64,000 nt of DNA, from contig NZ_BASE01000054.1 in the NCBI RefSeq assembly GCF_000813125.1, forward strand, positions 1-64,000, written 5' to 3'. Below the pieces are notes generated by a model, which ran no database searches, was not told the origin of the DNA, and saw nothing but the letters and a program-made list of their open reading frames with translations. Origin of the DNA: Mesobacillus selenatarsenatis SF-1. GTDB lineage: Bacteria > Bacillota > Bacilli > Bacillales > Cytobacillaceae. Numbering within the stretch: the stretch's first letter is position 1; each line of letters begins with the position of its first letter. Shown piece after piece: positions 21,605 through 30,652 of this stretch. A program made the position numbers and the translations under genes.

Positions 21605-22630
21605 ATGGTTTTATGTCAGACTCAGTTCATAAGTTTCCACGAAGCTATTAAGCTAAAAGAAGAGAATGAAGAGCTTGCTTCGAAGAGAGAAATCATACTT
21701 AAGCGACTTAGGGATTGCATGCCTGAAGAGGCAAAGTCTTTTGATGTATTCACTCAAGGATCGTATGCTATGAACACAGGAATTAAACCACTTGATGGGG
21801 ATTTCGATATTGACGTTGGGTTATGGTTTGATATGTCACGTGAGGATGCCGGACCTGTTGAGGCAAAAGAATGGGTGTTCAAGGCACTCGAAGGCCATAC
21901 GAAGGATGTGAAAATGAAAACCCCTTGTGTGACAGTAACCTATGCTGCCGGTTATCACGTGGATGTAACAGTATATTCAGCCACAAATGAAAACTGCAAG
22001 GTATATCTTGCAAAAGGAAAGACAACGAGTAAAAGGGAAGAAAAATACTGGGATGAGTCCAATCCTAAAGATTTAATAAAAGAGATTAGGGATCATCTAA
22101 CTGATAAGGACGACCGGAGGCAGTTCCGCCGTGTTGTAAGGTATCTAAAAAGGTGGAAAGATGTAAATTTTAAAAGCGCTACTGGGAAACCGTCTGGTAT
22201 TGCTCTAACCTCTTGTGTATATCATTGGCTTGATATCCAAAAAGATATTGATCTTTTTAACGGAAAGGTTACCTATCGGGATTTAGATGCTCTTATTTCT
22301 CTTATACGAAGCATGATTAGCCGTTTCCAGACTGTTTATGAGGTTGAAGGAGGAGAACTTGTCAGTTATCCAAGGATAAATGTCGAATTGCCAGTATCAC
22401 CGTGGCCTAACTTGTTTGAGCTAATGACTAATAAACAGATGGTAACATTCAAGGAAAAACTGGAGTGTCTCCTTGATGCTTTGGAAGAGGCGAAGGCGAA
22501 AAGCGATCCAACAGACGCGTGCGAAATATTAAGAAAGCAGTTTGGCGATGATTTTCCAGTTCCGCCCCGTCCTATGACAGGAAAGAGGTCTGTTGCACCA
22601 GCTGTTCTGCCAAGCACGGAATCCGCCTAA
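21605..22630 (+). CDS. CD-NTase, CBASS cyclic nucleotide synthase
   Basis: cGAS/DncV-like nucleotidyltransferase that, on phage infection, makes a cyclic oligonucleotide signal. In 341 residues the polymerase-beta signature is present: G52-S53 (TQGSYAM), the metal ligands in LDGDFDIDVG (D68, D70) and a third acidic residue in GYHVDVTVY (about 120). An OAS1-like C-terminal helical domain follows. The chain ends in Ala, compatible with C-terminal conjugation by Cap2. GGGGGAG precedes the ATG. First gene of a four-gene type II CBASS operon; the exact clade and product cannot be set by eye. Confidence 0.92.
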   Translation: MVLCQTQFISFHEAIKLKEENEELASKREIILKRLRDCMPEEAKSFDVFTQGSYAMNTGIKPLDGDFDIDVGLWFDMSREDAGPVEAKEWVFKALEGHTKDVKMKTPCVTVTYAAGYHVDVTVYSATNENCKVYLAKGKTTSKREEKYWDESNPKDLIKEIRDHLTDKDDRRQFRRVVRYLKRWKDVNFKSATGKPSGIALTSCVYHWLDIQKDIDLFNGKVTYRDLDALISLIRSMISRFQTVYEVEGGELVSYPRINVELPVSPWPNLFELMTNKQMVTFKEKLECLLDALEEAKAKSDPTDACEILRKQFGDDFPVPPRPMTGKRSVAPAVLPSTESA

Positions 22631-22642
22631 GGAGTCAAGGGG

Positions 22643-24475
22643 ATGGAAATTCTAAACAGCTTGGAACAAGAACTGGAAGTTTTAGATCAGACCCTATTCC
22701 ATAGATATGAAAGAATAGATGACATTGATCCAAAAGAATTTAGGGGCTGTAGGGTTGCTTATGATATCGAAGTAACCATTAATGGCAAGCAGGCGAAACT
22801 CCGGGTTGGAATTCCGCCTCGCTTTCCTGCAGAACTTCCGGACTTTTACGACATTGAAAATTTATTTGGATCGATACCGCATAAAGAATCGGATGGGTTC
22901 TTTTGCTATACCAGAAACGAATCTTTAATACTCGATGAACGGTTTCCAGGTTCTATTTTAGTTAACTGTCTGGAGAAAGTTTTGAAGCTTATTGAAGATG
23001 GGATAAACGGTATAAATCGTATAGATTTCTTTAAAGAATTTGAAGTTTATTGGAGAAGGCAGAAAGGCTGTGGAACCCTTTTTGGGAACATAAACACCGA
23101 ACTGAATTATGTCAGACAACTTGATTTTTGGGTGGTCCCGGTGGAAGAGGGACTTGCAATGATTGCAATGGAGAAAGAAGAAGGGTTGACAAGGGTAGTT
23201 GAAAGTTTGTTTAAAGTAAATATTAAGGACGGGCACAAAGTACGCTGCATCTATTTACCCCTTGAAAGAGAGCCTTTATTACTTCCGCCTTTATACGGTG
23301 AATTATGGGATTTTAAGATGCTGAAAGAGGTAGTCTTATCTAACCTATCATCCGACAACTGGAAGCGGTTTCGGAAGATAACACGAAAAAGTATCCCGGG
23401 TGATGTTTCAGTGGGAGGGGAATGTGTTATTTTGGGTGTTCCTTTACCAGAAGGCGGCCATGTATTATTTGGTTCACTTATGACCCTCCCCAACAAAGGC
23501 AAACTGAGAGATAGGAAAGGAAGGCAGATGCCTGATCTTCAGATTCACCCATTTGTTCAGAAGCCGGCAGGAATAAAAAATTATCCTTTGAGTATCAAAC
23601 GTTGGAACAAAGAACATCTCATCGAGCGAACTGGTGGCGAAGCTTCCATTATTGATAAACATGTTGTAATTGTCGGAACTGGTGCTGTTGGTGGTGAAAT
23701 CACTGTAAGGATGGCAAAAGCAGGAGTGAAAAAGTTAACATTAATAGACAACGACACATATAGCCTTGAGAATATTCACCGCCACCCGCTCGGGAGCGAG
23801 CATGTGTATATAAAAAGTAAAAAAGGTATAGAGGTGAAAGACAAAGTCCACGCACTAATGGACGAATTGAATCGAAAGTACCCATTCACATCTGTTGAAC
23901 CAATCCCCAAACGATGGGACAGAGTTGAAAAAGAAGGAAATATCGATTGGGAAACAGTCGATTTAGTGATTGTAGCCATAGGTAGCCCGAATATTGAAAT
24001 GGGAATAAATCGTTTTCTCGCCTATAAAAATATTCCAACAATTTTCACTTGGGTAGAACCTCTTGGTATTGGTGGACACGCAATTGTTTCACATAACAAC
24101 AATCGGAATGGCTGTTATCAATGTCTGTTTAAACCTGAAGAAGGGGATCCCTTGATGAACCGTTCTGCTTTTGCTAAACCGAACCAATCATTTACAAAGG
24201 CAATTACAGGATGTGGCTCTACTTTTGTTCCATACAGTTTCTTAGATAGTGAAAGGACAGCAATCCTTGCTACAGAAATCGCTATAAAAACCCTCATAGG
24301 CCAAGAAGAGGACAATCCCCTTTTATCATGGAAAGGAGACCAGAATTTATTTATAAAGAATGGGTTTCTTACAACCAGGAGATTCGACTTCTCAGCAGAG
24401 GAGCTTTTTGATAAGAGGTACCTGTATAAGGATCCTAATTGTCCTGTTTGTAGCGGAGGTAGAAAAATGTCATGA
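22643..24475 (+). CDS. cap2: Cap2, E2-E1 fusion conjugating enzyme of CBASS
   Basis: Ubiquitin-transfer-like enzyme that conjugates the CD-NTase C-terminus to target molecules and primes signalling. 610 residues: an E2-like N-terminal domain (about 1-145; cysteines near 88 in FFCYTRN and near 111 are catalytic candidates), a linker region, then an E1/ThiF adenylation domain with GTGAVGGE (about 343) and the ATP-site IDNDTYSLENIHRH (about 369-382). The likely E1 cysteine is in TGCGSTFVPYS (about 523). Zinc pairs CYQC (about 491) and CPVC (about 603) are present. Starts 12 bases after the cyclase. Confidence 0.9.
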   Translation: MEILNSLEQELEVLDQTLFHRYERIDDIDPKEFRGCRVAYDIEVTINGKQAKLRVGIPPRFPAELPDFYDIENLFGSIPHKESDGFFCYTRNESLILDERFPGSILVNCLEKVLKLIEDGINGINRIDFFKEFEVYWRRQKGCGTLFGNINTELNYVRQLDFWVVPVEEGLAMIAMEKEEGLTRVVESLFKVNIKDGHKVRCIYLPLEREPLLLPPLYGELWDFKMLKEVVLSNLSSDNWKRFRKITRKSIPGDVSVGGECVILGVPLPEGGHVLFGSLMTLPNKGKLRDRKGRQMPDLQIHPFVQKPAGIKNYPLSIKRWNKEHLIERTGGEASIIDKHVVIVGTGAVGGEITVRMAKAGVKKLTLIDNDTYSLENIHRHPLGSEHVYIKSKKGIEVKDKVHALMDELNRKYPFTSVEPIPKRWDRVEKEGNIDWETVDLVIVAIGSPNIEMGINRFLAYKNIPTIFTWVEPLGIGGHAIVSHNNNRNGCYQCLFKPEEGDPLMNRSAFAKPNQSFTKAITGCGSTFVPYSFLDSERTAILATEIAIKTLIGQEEDNPLLSWKGDQNLFIKNGFLTTRRFDFSAEELFDKRYLYKDPNCPVCSGGRKMS

Positions 24476-24984
24476 AAGAACTATTGTTTAATTTACCAGA
24501 TGGCAGGACACTATTTATTCGTGAACCTGCCATTCAAAAAATGCTTGGATATCAACAGAGCAATGAGAATGATTGCGAAGCAGGCGGGATTCTGATCGGG
24601 AGGATTCTCATAGAAAACAATCATTTTATCATTGATGAGGTTTCGGAACCCTATCCAACGGATACAAGGAAGCGGCACAGATTTATCCGGTCTCAAAAAG
24701 GGCACCAGGAATATTTTAATGCTCTTTGGGAGGAATATGAGGGGCGCTGTTTTTATCTAGGAGAATGGCATACACATCCTGAAAAAGTGCCTCTCCCTTC
24801 TACAGTAGATCGGCGAGGCTGGAGGGAGAATCTAAGTTTACTCTACGAGACGGATTCGTTATTTTTTATTATTGTTGGAACTGAAAAGATAAAAGTCTGG
24901 TACGGTAAATGTGGAACAGGGGAAATTGCTTGTATGGAAGGCGGATGGGAAAATGAAAGAAAAACCTCGAAAAAAACCATCTAG
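24472..24984 (+). CDS. cap3: Cap3, JAB/MPN isopeptidase of CBASS
   Basis: JAMM-type metalloprotease that removes CD-NTase from its conjugates, opposing Cap2. The 170-residue chain carries the zinc motif HTH (H100, H102) followed by PLPSTVD, with an upstream glutamate in the GGILIGR strand region. The start overlaps the Cap2 stop as ATGA, indicating translational coupling. The order cyclase-Cap2-Cap3-effector is that of type II CBASS. Confidence 0.9.
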   Translation: MKELLFNLPDGRTLFIREPAIQKMLGYQQSNENDCEAGGILIGRILIENNHFIIDEVSEPYPTDTRKRHRFIRSQKGHQEYFNALWEEYEGRCFYLGEWHTHPEKVPLPSTVDRRGWRENLSLLYETDSLFFIIVGTEKIKVWYGKCGTGEIACMEGGWENERKTSKKTI

Positions 24985-26080
24985 AAGGTCACTGTCTCAA
25001 GCAGAACTTAATTATTTATGGATGGTTTCTGGAGGGTTATGCTCATTTGAGAAATGCAGGAAGCGCTTGGTCGCTTCTACAAACGGGGCATTAACAAATG
25101 TAGGCATTGTCGCTCATATTATCGGACATGCGGAAGGGTCAGCAAGGCATGAACATGCTAATATATATAATTTTGAGACACTCGAGGATGTCAGGAATCT
25201 TATGCTAATGTGCTATCATCATTCAAAACTGATAGATGATAAGCATACTAGAAATGAATTTCCTCCTGAAAGGTTGTTTCAAATGAAAAAAGATCATGAA
25301 GATTGGGTCCGTTCATGGTCTGGGAATAAGAAGAAGAAAAGCATAGCTTTGATACATAAAAAATTGGGTCCGCCTTTAACTGAGCTTACGTTCGAAGGCG
25401 GAGAAGCCCCTTTTATCATGATTGAGGCGGTAGAGGATCAGGAGGAGTTTGTTAATTATACGTATGAATCTTGGGAGAAGGCAAAGCGAAATAATGAAGC
25501 AATATACTCGAAATTTAAGAAGAAAGTAAGGGAAAGAGAGGCCAATGTAGCAGAGGTATTCCCTCTTTCACCTATACCGCTTCTCATTCATTTGGGTTTT
25601 CTTTTAACGGATACGGTTCCGTTAACTGTTTACCAATATGATCGGGTAAGGGAAGTTTGGGTTTCTGAATTCCAAAATCCGAAAGGAATAGAAAGAGTTC
25701 AGGTAGATAAGAGTTTTACTTCTAAAGGAAGCAATGAACTAGCTGTTGCTGTATCGGTTAGTGGGACGATTCATAAGAAAGATATGGAGGAATCGTTAGG
25801 AAAGCCTGTAGATTTTTTAAAAATTGGGATTCCGAGTCCTGGTGTAAAAAGGGTTCTCTACAAAGAAGATGTGAAAATCATTCAGGAAGTAATTAAAGAT
25901 ACTACTGAAGAAATTTTCCAAGCCAATGGGTATGAAAAAATTCACTTTTTTTATGCTGGTCCAGCTGGACTAGCAATAGAAATCGGACGGGGGATCAACC
26001 CTCGAATATGGAGTGAGGTGCTCCTATATGAATATGCTACAAGAAGCCAACCAAAATATCAATTTGCATTGAAAATATAA
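24953..26080 (+). CDS. cap5: Cap5, HNH-SAVED CBASS effector
   Basis: Effector nuclease switched on by the cyclic nucleotide. In 375 residues, the N-terminal HNH domain (about 10-120) has CSFEKCRKRL, the catalytic GIVAHIIGHAEG and the closing NLMLMCYHHSKLID. The C-terminal SAVED sensor (about 190-375) shows the ELAVAVSVSG and IHFFYAGPAGLAIEIGRG strands typical of the fold. Activation is expected to degrade DNA and kill or arrest the infected cell. I use the ATG at 24953, which overlaps the end of cap3; an in-frame GTG lies at 24911. Confidence 0.9.
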   Translation: MKEKPRKKPSRRSLSQAELNYLWMVSGGLCSFEKCRKRLVASTNGALTNVGIVAHIIGHAEGSARHEHANIYNFETLEDVRNLMLMCYHHSKLIDDKHTRNEFPPERLFQMKKDHEDWVRSWSGNKKKKSIALIHKKLGPPLTELTFEGGEAPFIMIEAVEDQEEFVNYTYESWEKAKRNNEAIYSKFKKKVREREANVAEVFPLSPIPLLIHLGFLLTDTVPLTVYQYDRVREVWVSEFQNPKGIERVQVDKSFTSKGSNELAVAVSVSGTIHKKDMEESLGKPVDFLKIGIPSPGVKRVLYKEDVKIIQEVIKDTTEEIFQANGYEKIHFFYAGPAGLAIEIGRGINPRIWSEVLLYEYATRSQPKYQFALKI

Positions 26081-26513
26081 AAGAAAAGATGACTAAAAGT
26101 GTACGGAATATTAGAAGAATAGCTAAGTAAAGTAGAGCAGCGATTTAACTTTAAGTTTTAAAGGGAAGCAAGAAATTGTAACTTCCTTAAGGAATTATCT
26201 ATTGCCTGTCAAGGTCAAATCCCTTATTGCGTTAACCGGGAATTAGAGAAACTTAATCTAAGTAAAGAAGCTGTTTCTTTGTATTTCCATTTATTCCTCA
26301 GTTTCAGGTGATTTTGTGAAAGAGTTGAAAAAATGATCCCTTACAACTAGGAATAACAAATATTAAAAATAATCGTTAGATTATTTGGAAATGCGTATTG
26401 ATAAAGTTACCTCTATAGGAAGATAATTAAAGAAAAGTTAATAAAGTGGGGGGACTGCAACACTAGGTTCATTAATATTATTTTTAGAAAATCCATTAAA
26501 GGAGGAGTTTAAA
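26081..26513. other. Non-coding gap between CBASS and the DUF262 gene
   Basis: About 430 AT-rich bases with no credible gene. A 49-codon open stretch at 26162-26311 has no start codon with a site and matches nothing I know; it may be a gene remnant. The last ~100 bases should carry the promoter of the DUF262 gene. Confidence 0.5.
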
Positions 26514-27635
26514 TTGGAAGAGATTTTTGATGTTTTCAATATAAAAGAAATATCAACAAATACTTCTTTTAACCGGGAGTATTTAGTCAATAAAGCATTG
26601 CATGGTGAGTATAACCTTCTTATTGATCAAGCGAGGTATCCTTTAGAAAACTTACCGCTTATTTTTGTTAATTACAATTTAAATCCAGAATATCAGAGAA
26701 AAAGAGTGTGGGATATTAAAAGAAAATCAAAATTAATAGAGAGTTGTTTGGTTAATGTTCCTATACCTCCCGTTTTTCTCTATGAGACAGACTATAATAA
26801 ATATGAAGTAATGGATGGGCTCCAAAGAATTTCAACAATAATAAGTTTCTTTAATAATGAATTTAAGCTAGAGGGACTGGAATTGTGGAGTGAAATAAAT
26901 GAATATACATATAGCGACTTACCTGAGGAGTTAAGAAATTTAATCCACAGACGCTATTTGTCTGCAATAATAATTTTAAAAGAATCGAACAAGGGAAAAG
27001 AAAGAGAGTTAGAGTTAAAACAATTTGTATTTGAAAGACTTAACACGGGGGGGATGGAATTATCTCCACAAGAAATTAGAAACGCACTACATCCTTCTCC
27101 TTTTAATAATATGGTAAATGAAATAGCCAACAATCAGATATTTAAATCTATGATAAAGAATACTGAGGATGAACTCATCCGCATGGAAGACAGAGAAATG
27201 ATTCTTAGGTTTTTTGCATTCAAAAGTGCTATTAAGTGTAATTACAAAAGAGGAATTAAAGTAACCCTCGACAACTATCAAAATGTAGCAACAAATTTTG
27301 ATGAAGACCAAGTTGAACAAGCATATGAATATTTTTTGAATGTTATTGAAAACGTGCATGCTATATACGGAGATAAGGCATTCATCAAGAGTAATAAAGG
27401 TAAGTTCGAAAAAATGGTATACGATACTGTAATGCAATCAGTGTCTAAATTATTAGATGAAGGTTATGATTTGGGGGTGCTTCGTCGGAAGGGTGCTATA
27501 AATGCAACTAAAAAATATGGTCTATTTAAAAAAAATAAGGACCAATTTAACGGAAAATATACAGCTTTGGTAAATGTAAAAGCAAGGATAGACATATTTT
27601 ATAATTTTTTAATTGAGGAATTATCTAATGAGTAA
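26514..27635 (+). CDS. DUF262 (GmrSD N-terminal-type, ParB-like) protein
   Basis: 373 residues. The DUF262 fold is recognised from NPEYQRKRVWDIKRKSKLIES (about 58-78), VMDGLQRIST (about 101-110, the DGxxR signature of the ParB/Srx-type pocket) and FERLNTGG (about 174-181). In GmrSD restriction enzymes this half hydrolyses nucleotides and controls the nuclease half; here no DUF1524 nuclease is attached. The start is a TTG behind GGAGGAG. It overlaps the HEPN gene by 8 bases, so the two form one unit. A two-gene defence or toxin-antitoxin role is likely but inferred. Confidence 0.82.
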   Translation: MEEIFDVFNIKEISTNTSFNREYLVNKALHGEYNLLIDQARYPLENLPLIFVNYNLNPEYQRKRVWDIKRKSKLIESCLVNVPIPPVFLYETDYNKYEVMDGLQRISTIISFFNNEFKLEGLELWSEINEYTYSDLPEELRNLIHRRYLSAIIILKESNKGKERELELKQFVFERLNTGGMELSPQEIRNALHPSPFNNMVNEIANNQIFKSMIKNTEDELIRMEDREMILRFFAFKSAIKCNYKRGIKVTLDNYQNVATNFDEDQVEQAYEYFLNVIENVHAIYGDKAFIKSNKGKFEKMVYDTVMQSVSKLLDEGYDLGVLRRKGAINATKKYGLFKKNKDQFNGKYTALVNVKARIDIFYNFLIEELSNE

Positions 27636-28623
27636 GAAAGTTGCTTTTGAGACATTGGATGAATTACTAAAAACATTAGAACTTAAACGGAAATATCCAT
27701 CAAAAAGATTGGAAAAAATATTAATTAGAAACTACATTTTATCACTCTATACAATTTGGGAAACATATGCTAAAAATAAGATTTATGACACTTATTCAGA
27801 CTTCGAGTATATATTGCATACAGAGGAATTTATAAAAAGATATTTAAAGAAAAGTTTTGGTAAATCATATCTTTCTAAGGAATTTTTAAAAGATATAAAA
27901 GATACAAAAGTAAAGAAAGAAATTTTATGTCAATCTAATAATCTTAATTGGACTGAATTTGCAGAGTTATTTTCTATTGTAGGTCTTGATATTAATCCGC
28001 TGGTTTCATTAATCGATGATTCCGAAGAAATTGAGAAAATAGTTAACTTATTAAAAAGTTCTGGCCTCATTCCTGTTCATACAAATATTTCAACTAGACT
28101 TTCAGGATCTGTAAGTGGCTATTTTCAACTTGTTGTAGATTTAAGAAATACAATATCACATACGTATAAGATGGAAATTGGTGAACAGTTAAATTCAAAA
28201 CAGATGACACTACTTATTCATTTATTTAAGTGTACGATTAACTTAATTGAGAAACATATCGAGACTGAGATTTCAAAAAAATACATAGAGAGTTCAAACT
28301 TAAGGCCTGTTATTTCGGTTACAAACGTTATTAGAGGTTGTAATGCTTCCGGGAACCAGGAGGCTATAATTGAGATTAATGTTCTTGACCAAACAATTGA
28401 CCAAGCTACAAAAAAACTAGTGATAAAAAGTGCAACAAATAGTGGCTATTGTAACATATCTGGAATAAGAATCGGTAATTTCAATCTTAATAAGATACCA
28501 CTGAATAAAACTTGTACTTTAACAGTAACATCCACAATGAAAATTCGTAATGGATATCAGTATGAGTTATGTATGGGACCACATAAGAGTACAAGAAGTC
28601 AAAATATTATTCAATACGCGTAA
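27628..28623 (+). CDS. HEPN-domain protein (RiboL-PSP-HEPN/MAE_28990-like)
   Basis: 331 residues. An all-helical N-terminal part with LSLYTIWETYAKNKIYD (about 30-50) and the HEPN catalytic signature RNTISH (R173, H178, spacing R-x4-H) indicates a HEPN ribonuclease of the type found in abortive-infection and toxin systems. The C-terminal ~110 residues are beta-rich and unassigned. The ATG at 27628 has GAGG 9 bases upstream and lies inside the end of the DUF262 gene, so translation is coupled. I infer that the HEPN protein is the toxic RNase and DUF262 its sensor or partner. Confidence 0.78.
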   Translation: MSKKVAFETLDELLKTLELKRKYPSKRLEKILIRNYILSLYTIWETYAKNKIYDTYSDFEYILHTEEFIKRYLKKSFGKSYLSKEFLKDIKDTKVKKEILCQSNNLNWTEFAELFSIVGLDINPLVSLIDDSEEIEKIVNLLKSSGLIPVHTNISTRLSGSVSGYFQLVVDLRNTISHTYKMEIGEQLNSKQMTLLIHLFKCTINLIEKHIETEISKKYIESSNLRPVISVTNVIRGCNASGNQEAIIEINVLDQTIDQATKKLVIKSATNSGYCNISGIRIGNFNLNKIPLNKTCTLTVTSTMKIRNGYQYELCMGPHKSTRSQNIIQYA

Positions 28624-29233
28624 AAATTCTACTCAGAGGCTATAACTATATTTTTTTATTTGGTGTCATTTAAAGAAAAAGCAACACAAAAAAGATAAGT
28701 TTCTTTCAGTTCGTAACTATTCCACCATTAAGGATTACTTTGAGCAATTTCCTAGTGGAAGATAATTCAAGTTAGAACTATGCAACTTGTGTCGACGGAG
28801 AAAATGGAATAAATGGAACCTTTGTTGAGGATCCTCCAAAATAAATCAAAAGCTTGCCTAAGTCAAAAAAATAAAGTAAAAAAATGCCTTGTAGAACCAA
28901 AAACAAGAAAAATATATATAATTTTGTTTTTGGGTTACCCAAATAAGCTTTTAAAGATATGCCATCACCTTTAGAAGTTCCGCCATATCAAGGGTTGGAA
29001 GGTAATTGATTTATTCCTTGGCAATCTTTTAGTTTAAGTCACATTTTTTATGTGACTTAAAGCATAAACTTTCCGATTGGGAAGCTTATGCTTTATTTTA
29101 TTTCAGGATATTTTAATGCTATATTTTATAAATTTAATAAAAGTATGGTGCTTTTATTGGAGTTAATCTGAGTCCTTTAGGGATACATATTTGTTTTACG
29201 ATAAAAGTTTATGTCGATAATTTAACATAAAGG
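28624..29233. other. Gene-free stretch at the right end of the island
   Basis: No gene is supported. It holds a hairpin at 28898-28938 (AACCAAAAACAA against TTGTTTTTGGGTT) after the HEPN gene, a hairpin of the repeated terminator family at 29056-29106, and the candidate right transposon end finishing at 29227. Short reading frames here are broken by stops. Confidence 0.5.
29056..29106. terminator. Hairpin of the three-copy terminator family, version B
   Basis: ACTTAAAGCATAA and CTTATGCTTTATTTTATTT are identical to version A at 5625, while the inner stem differs yet still pairs (GCATAAACTTTCC, loop GATT, GGGAAGCTTATGC, with one A-C mismatch). Confidence 0.7.
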
Positions 29234-29423
29234 AAGGCTGCTTCCGTAATGATTGTTGTTAGTATCATAAAGCGGTTTAAATAACGTAATATAAAGCCAT
29301 TTTGTAGGTCGGTATTAAGTTTGAATGCTCTTTCCTCATTTCAGGAGTCTACTTTGCGAAGAAAAAATAGTTCATTTTCTTCTATTATGTAGTCATTAGC
29401 AACAAAGTTTGAGAAAAGTGCCT
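29234..29423. mobile_element. MITE-like element, copy 1
   Basis: About 190 bp, homologous along its length to 58235-58422. The ends are imperfect inverted repeats: AAGGCTG.TTCCGTAA..ATTGTTGTTA on the left and, inverted, AGGCACTTTTCTCAAACTTTGTTGCTA on the right. A shared internal block reads TTTTGTAGGTCGGTATTAAG. It has no coding capacity, so it would need a transposase in trans. It lies directly beside the candidate right end of the Tn7-like element. Confidence 0.75.
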
Positions 29424-29592
29424 AAAGAAAATATCCCAAAAATATGCTTCACTTTGTGAATGGAATGCTTTACGTGATAAACTAATATTAAGTATAAATT
29501 TACAAAAGTTAACATAGGGGAATTCAGGTTTATTTTAAAAAGAAAGTTTGGCCCCTTGTTGTTCTCCACAGCGAATTTCTAAGAAGAGTAAC

Positions 29593-29625
29593 TTTCAGAC
29601 AGGACGGTTACTCTTTTTTCCTTAC
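29593..29625 (+). terminator. Terminator-like hairpin upstream of the GT2 operon
   Basis: AAGAGTAAC and GGTTACTCTT pair and are followed by a run of six Ts, 90 bases before the GT2 start. It may end an upstream transcript or act as an attenuator; no known riboswitch is recognised. Confidence 0.7.
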
Positions 29626-29710
29626 ACTAAAATAAGTTTACATTTTATAAACAATATGTATACTAAAATAGGATTTGGTGAATTTTTAAAGAAGGGCAAC
29701 GGGTGGTTTT

Positions 29711-30652
29711 ATGAAAGTAGCGGTTTTATTACCTTGTTACAATGAAGAAAAAACAATTGGTAAAGTCATTGATGATTTCCGAAAAGAGTTACCTCATACT
29801 GATATATATGTTTATGATAACAATTCAACAGATCGTACCTTTGAAGTTGCTACCGAACATGGTGCTATTGTAAGAAGGGAACCTTTACAAGGTAAAGGGA
29901 ATGTTGTGAGATCCATGTTCAGAGAAATTGATGCCGATTATTATATTATGGTGGATGGAGACGATACCTACCCTGCCGAATTTATTCATGAGATATTAAA
30001 ACCTCTTCAATCAGGAGAGGCGAATATGGTCATCGGTGACAGGCTATCAAACCAAACATATTATAAGGAAAATAAACGTAACTTCCATGGTTTAGGAAAT
30101 AACCTTGTAAAAGGATTAATAAATAAATTATATGGTAGTAAATTATCTGATATTATGACTGGATACCGCGGATTCGACCGCTTGTTTGTTAAGTCCATGC
30201 CAGTTTTAAGTCCTGGCTTTGAGATAGAAACTGAAATGAGTATACATGCACTGGATAAACGATTTAAAATTAAAGAGATTCCAATTGATTATAGGGACCG
30301 ACCAGAAGGCAGTGAATCAAAACTAAATACATTTTCAGATGGCTATAAAGTTTTGAAAATGATCTTTATTTTATTTAAAGATTATAAGCCATTTCTATTT
30401 TTTTTAATTTGGGCATTAATTTTTCTGGTTTTTGGGTTGCTTGTGGGAACACCAGTTATTTATGAGTTCTTGAAAACTCATTATATAACAAAAGTTCCTT
30501 CGGCTATTTTAGCAGTAGGCTTAGTTATTTTATCTATGCTTTCTTTTAGTTGTGGATTAATACTAGATACAGTTGCTTCAGTAAACAAAAAGCAATATGA
30601 GTTAGAATTAAATAAAATTTATAGTAAATTGGTGAAGAATAGTGATGAATAA
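29711..30652 (+). CDS. Family 2 glycosyltransferase, polyprenyl-phosphate (GtrB/DPM1) type
   Basis: Likely transfers a sugar from a nucleotide sugar to undecaprenyl phosphate on the inner membrane face. 313 residues: GT-A N-terminus VAVLLPCYNEEKTIGKV (about 3-19), the DNNSTDRT loop (about 39-46), the metal-binding DGDDTYPA (about 82-89), the MTGYRGFDR segment (about 149-157), and two C-terminal membrane helices (about 228-250, 263-288). This matches GtrB-like enzymes. First gene of a four-gene operon, with only 11 bases of overlap to the next. The sugar is unknown. Confidence 0.88.
   Translation: MKVAVLLPCYNEEKTIGKVIDDFRKELPHTDIYVYDNNSTDRTFEVATEHGAIVRREPLQGKGNVVRSMFREIDADYYIMVDGDDTYPAEFIHEILKPLQSGEANMVIGDRLSNQTYYKENKRNFHGLGNNLVKGLINKLYGSKLSDIMTGYRGFDRLFVKSMPVLSPGFEIETEMSIHALDKRFKIKEIPIDYRDRPEGSESKLNTFSDGYKVLKMIFILFKDYKPFLFFLIWALIFLVFGLLVGTPVIYEFLKTHYITKVPSAILAVGLVILSMLSFSCGLILDTVASVNKKQYELELNKIYSKLVKNSDE

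Larger units (their letters stand above)
11901..29227. mobile_element. Putative Tn7-like transposon carrying CBASS and DUF262-HEPN genes
   Basis: Proposed element from TGTCACTA (11901) to an inverted end finishing AACA (29227). The protein module is clear: two TnsD/TniQ-type proteins, a TnsA-TnsB fusion and TnsC, with the first TnsD gene 246 bases from the left end as expected for a Tn7-like near end. The limits are inferred. The two ends share TGT, then GACA at positions 13-16, and TTATCG about 23-29 bases in. Inner ATmGAC-like repeats resemble TnsB sites. No 5-bp target duplication is visible (AAACT against TAAAG), so the boundaries are tentative. Confidence 0.4.

Noticed and set aside
26162-26311. 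49-codon open stretch between CBASS and DUF262
   Set aside because: No start codon with a site and no recognised similarity; at most a remnant.
5594-29233. Prophage or integrative conjugative element
   Set aside because: No integrase, structural, relaxase or conjugation genes are present; the only recombination genes are Tn7-like.
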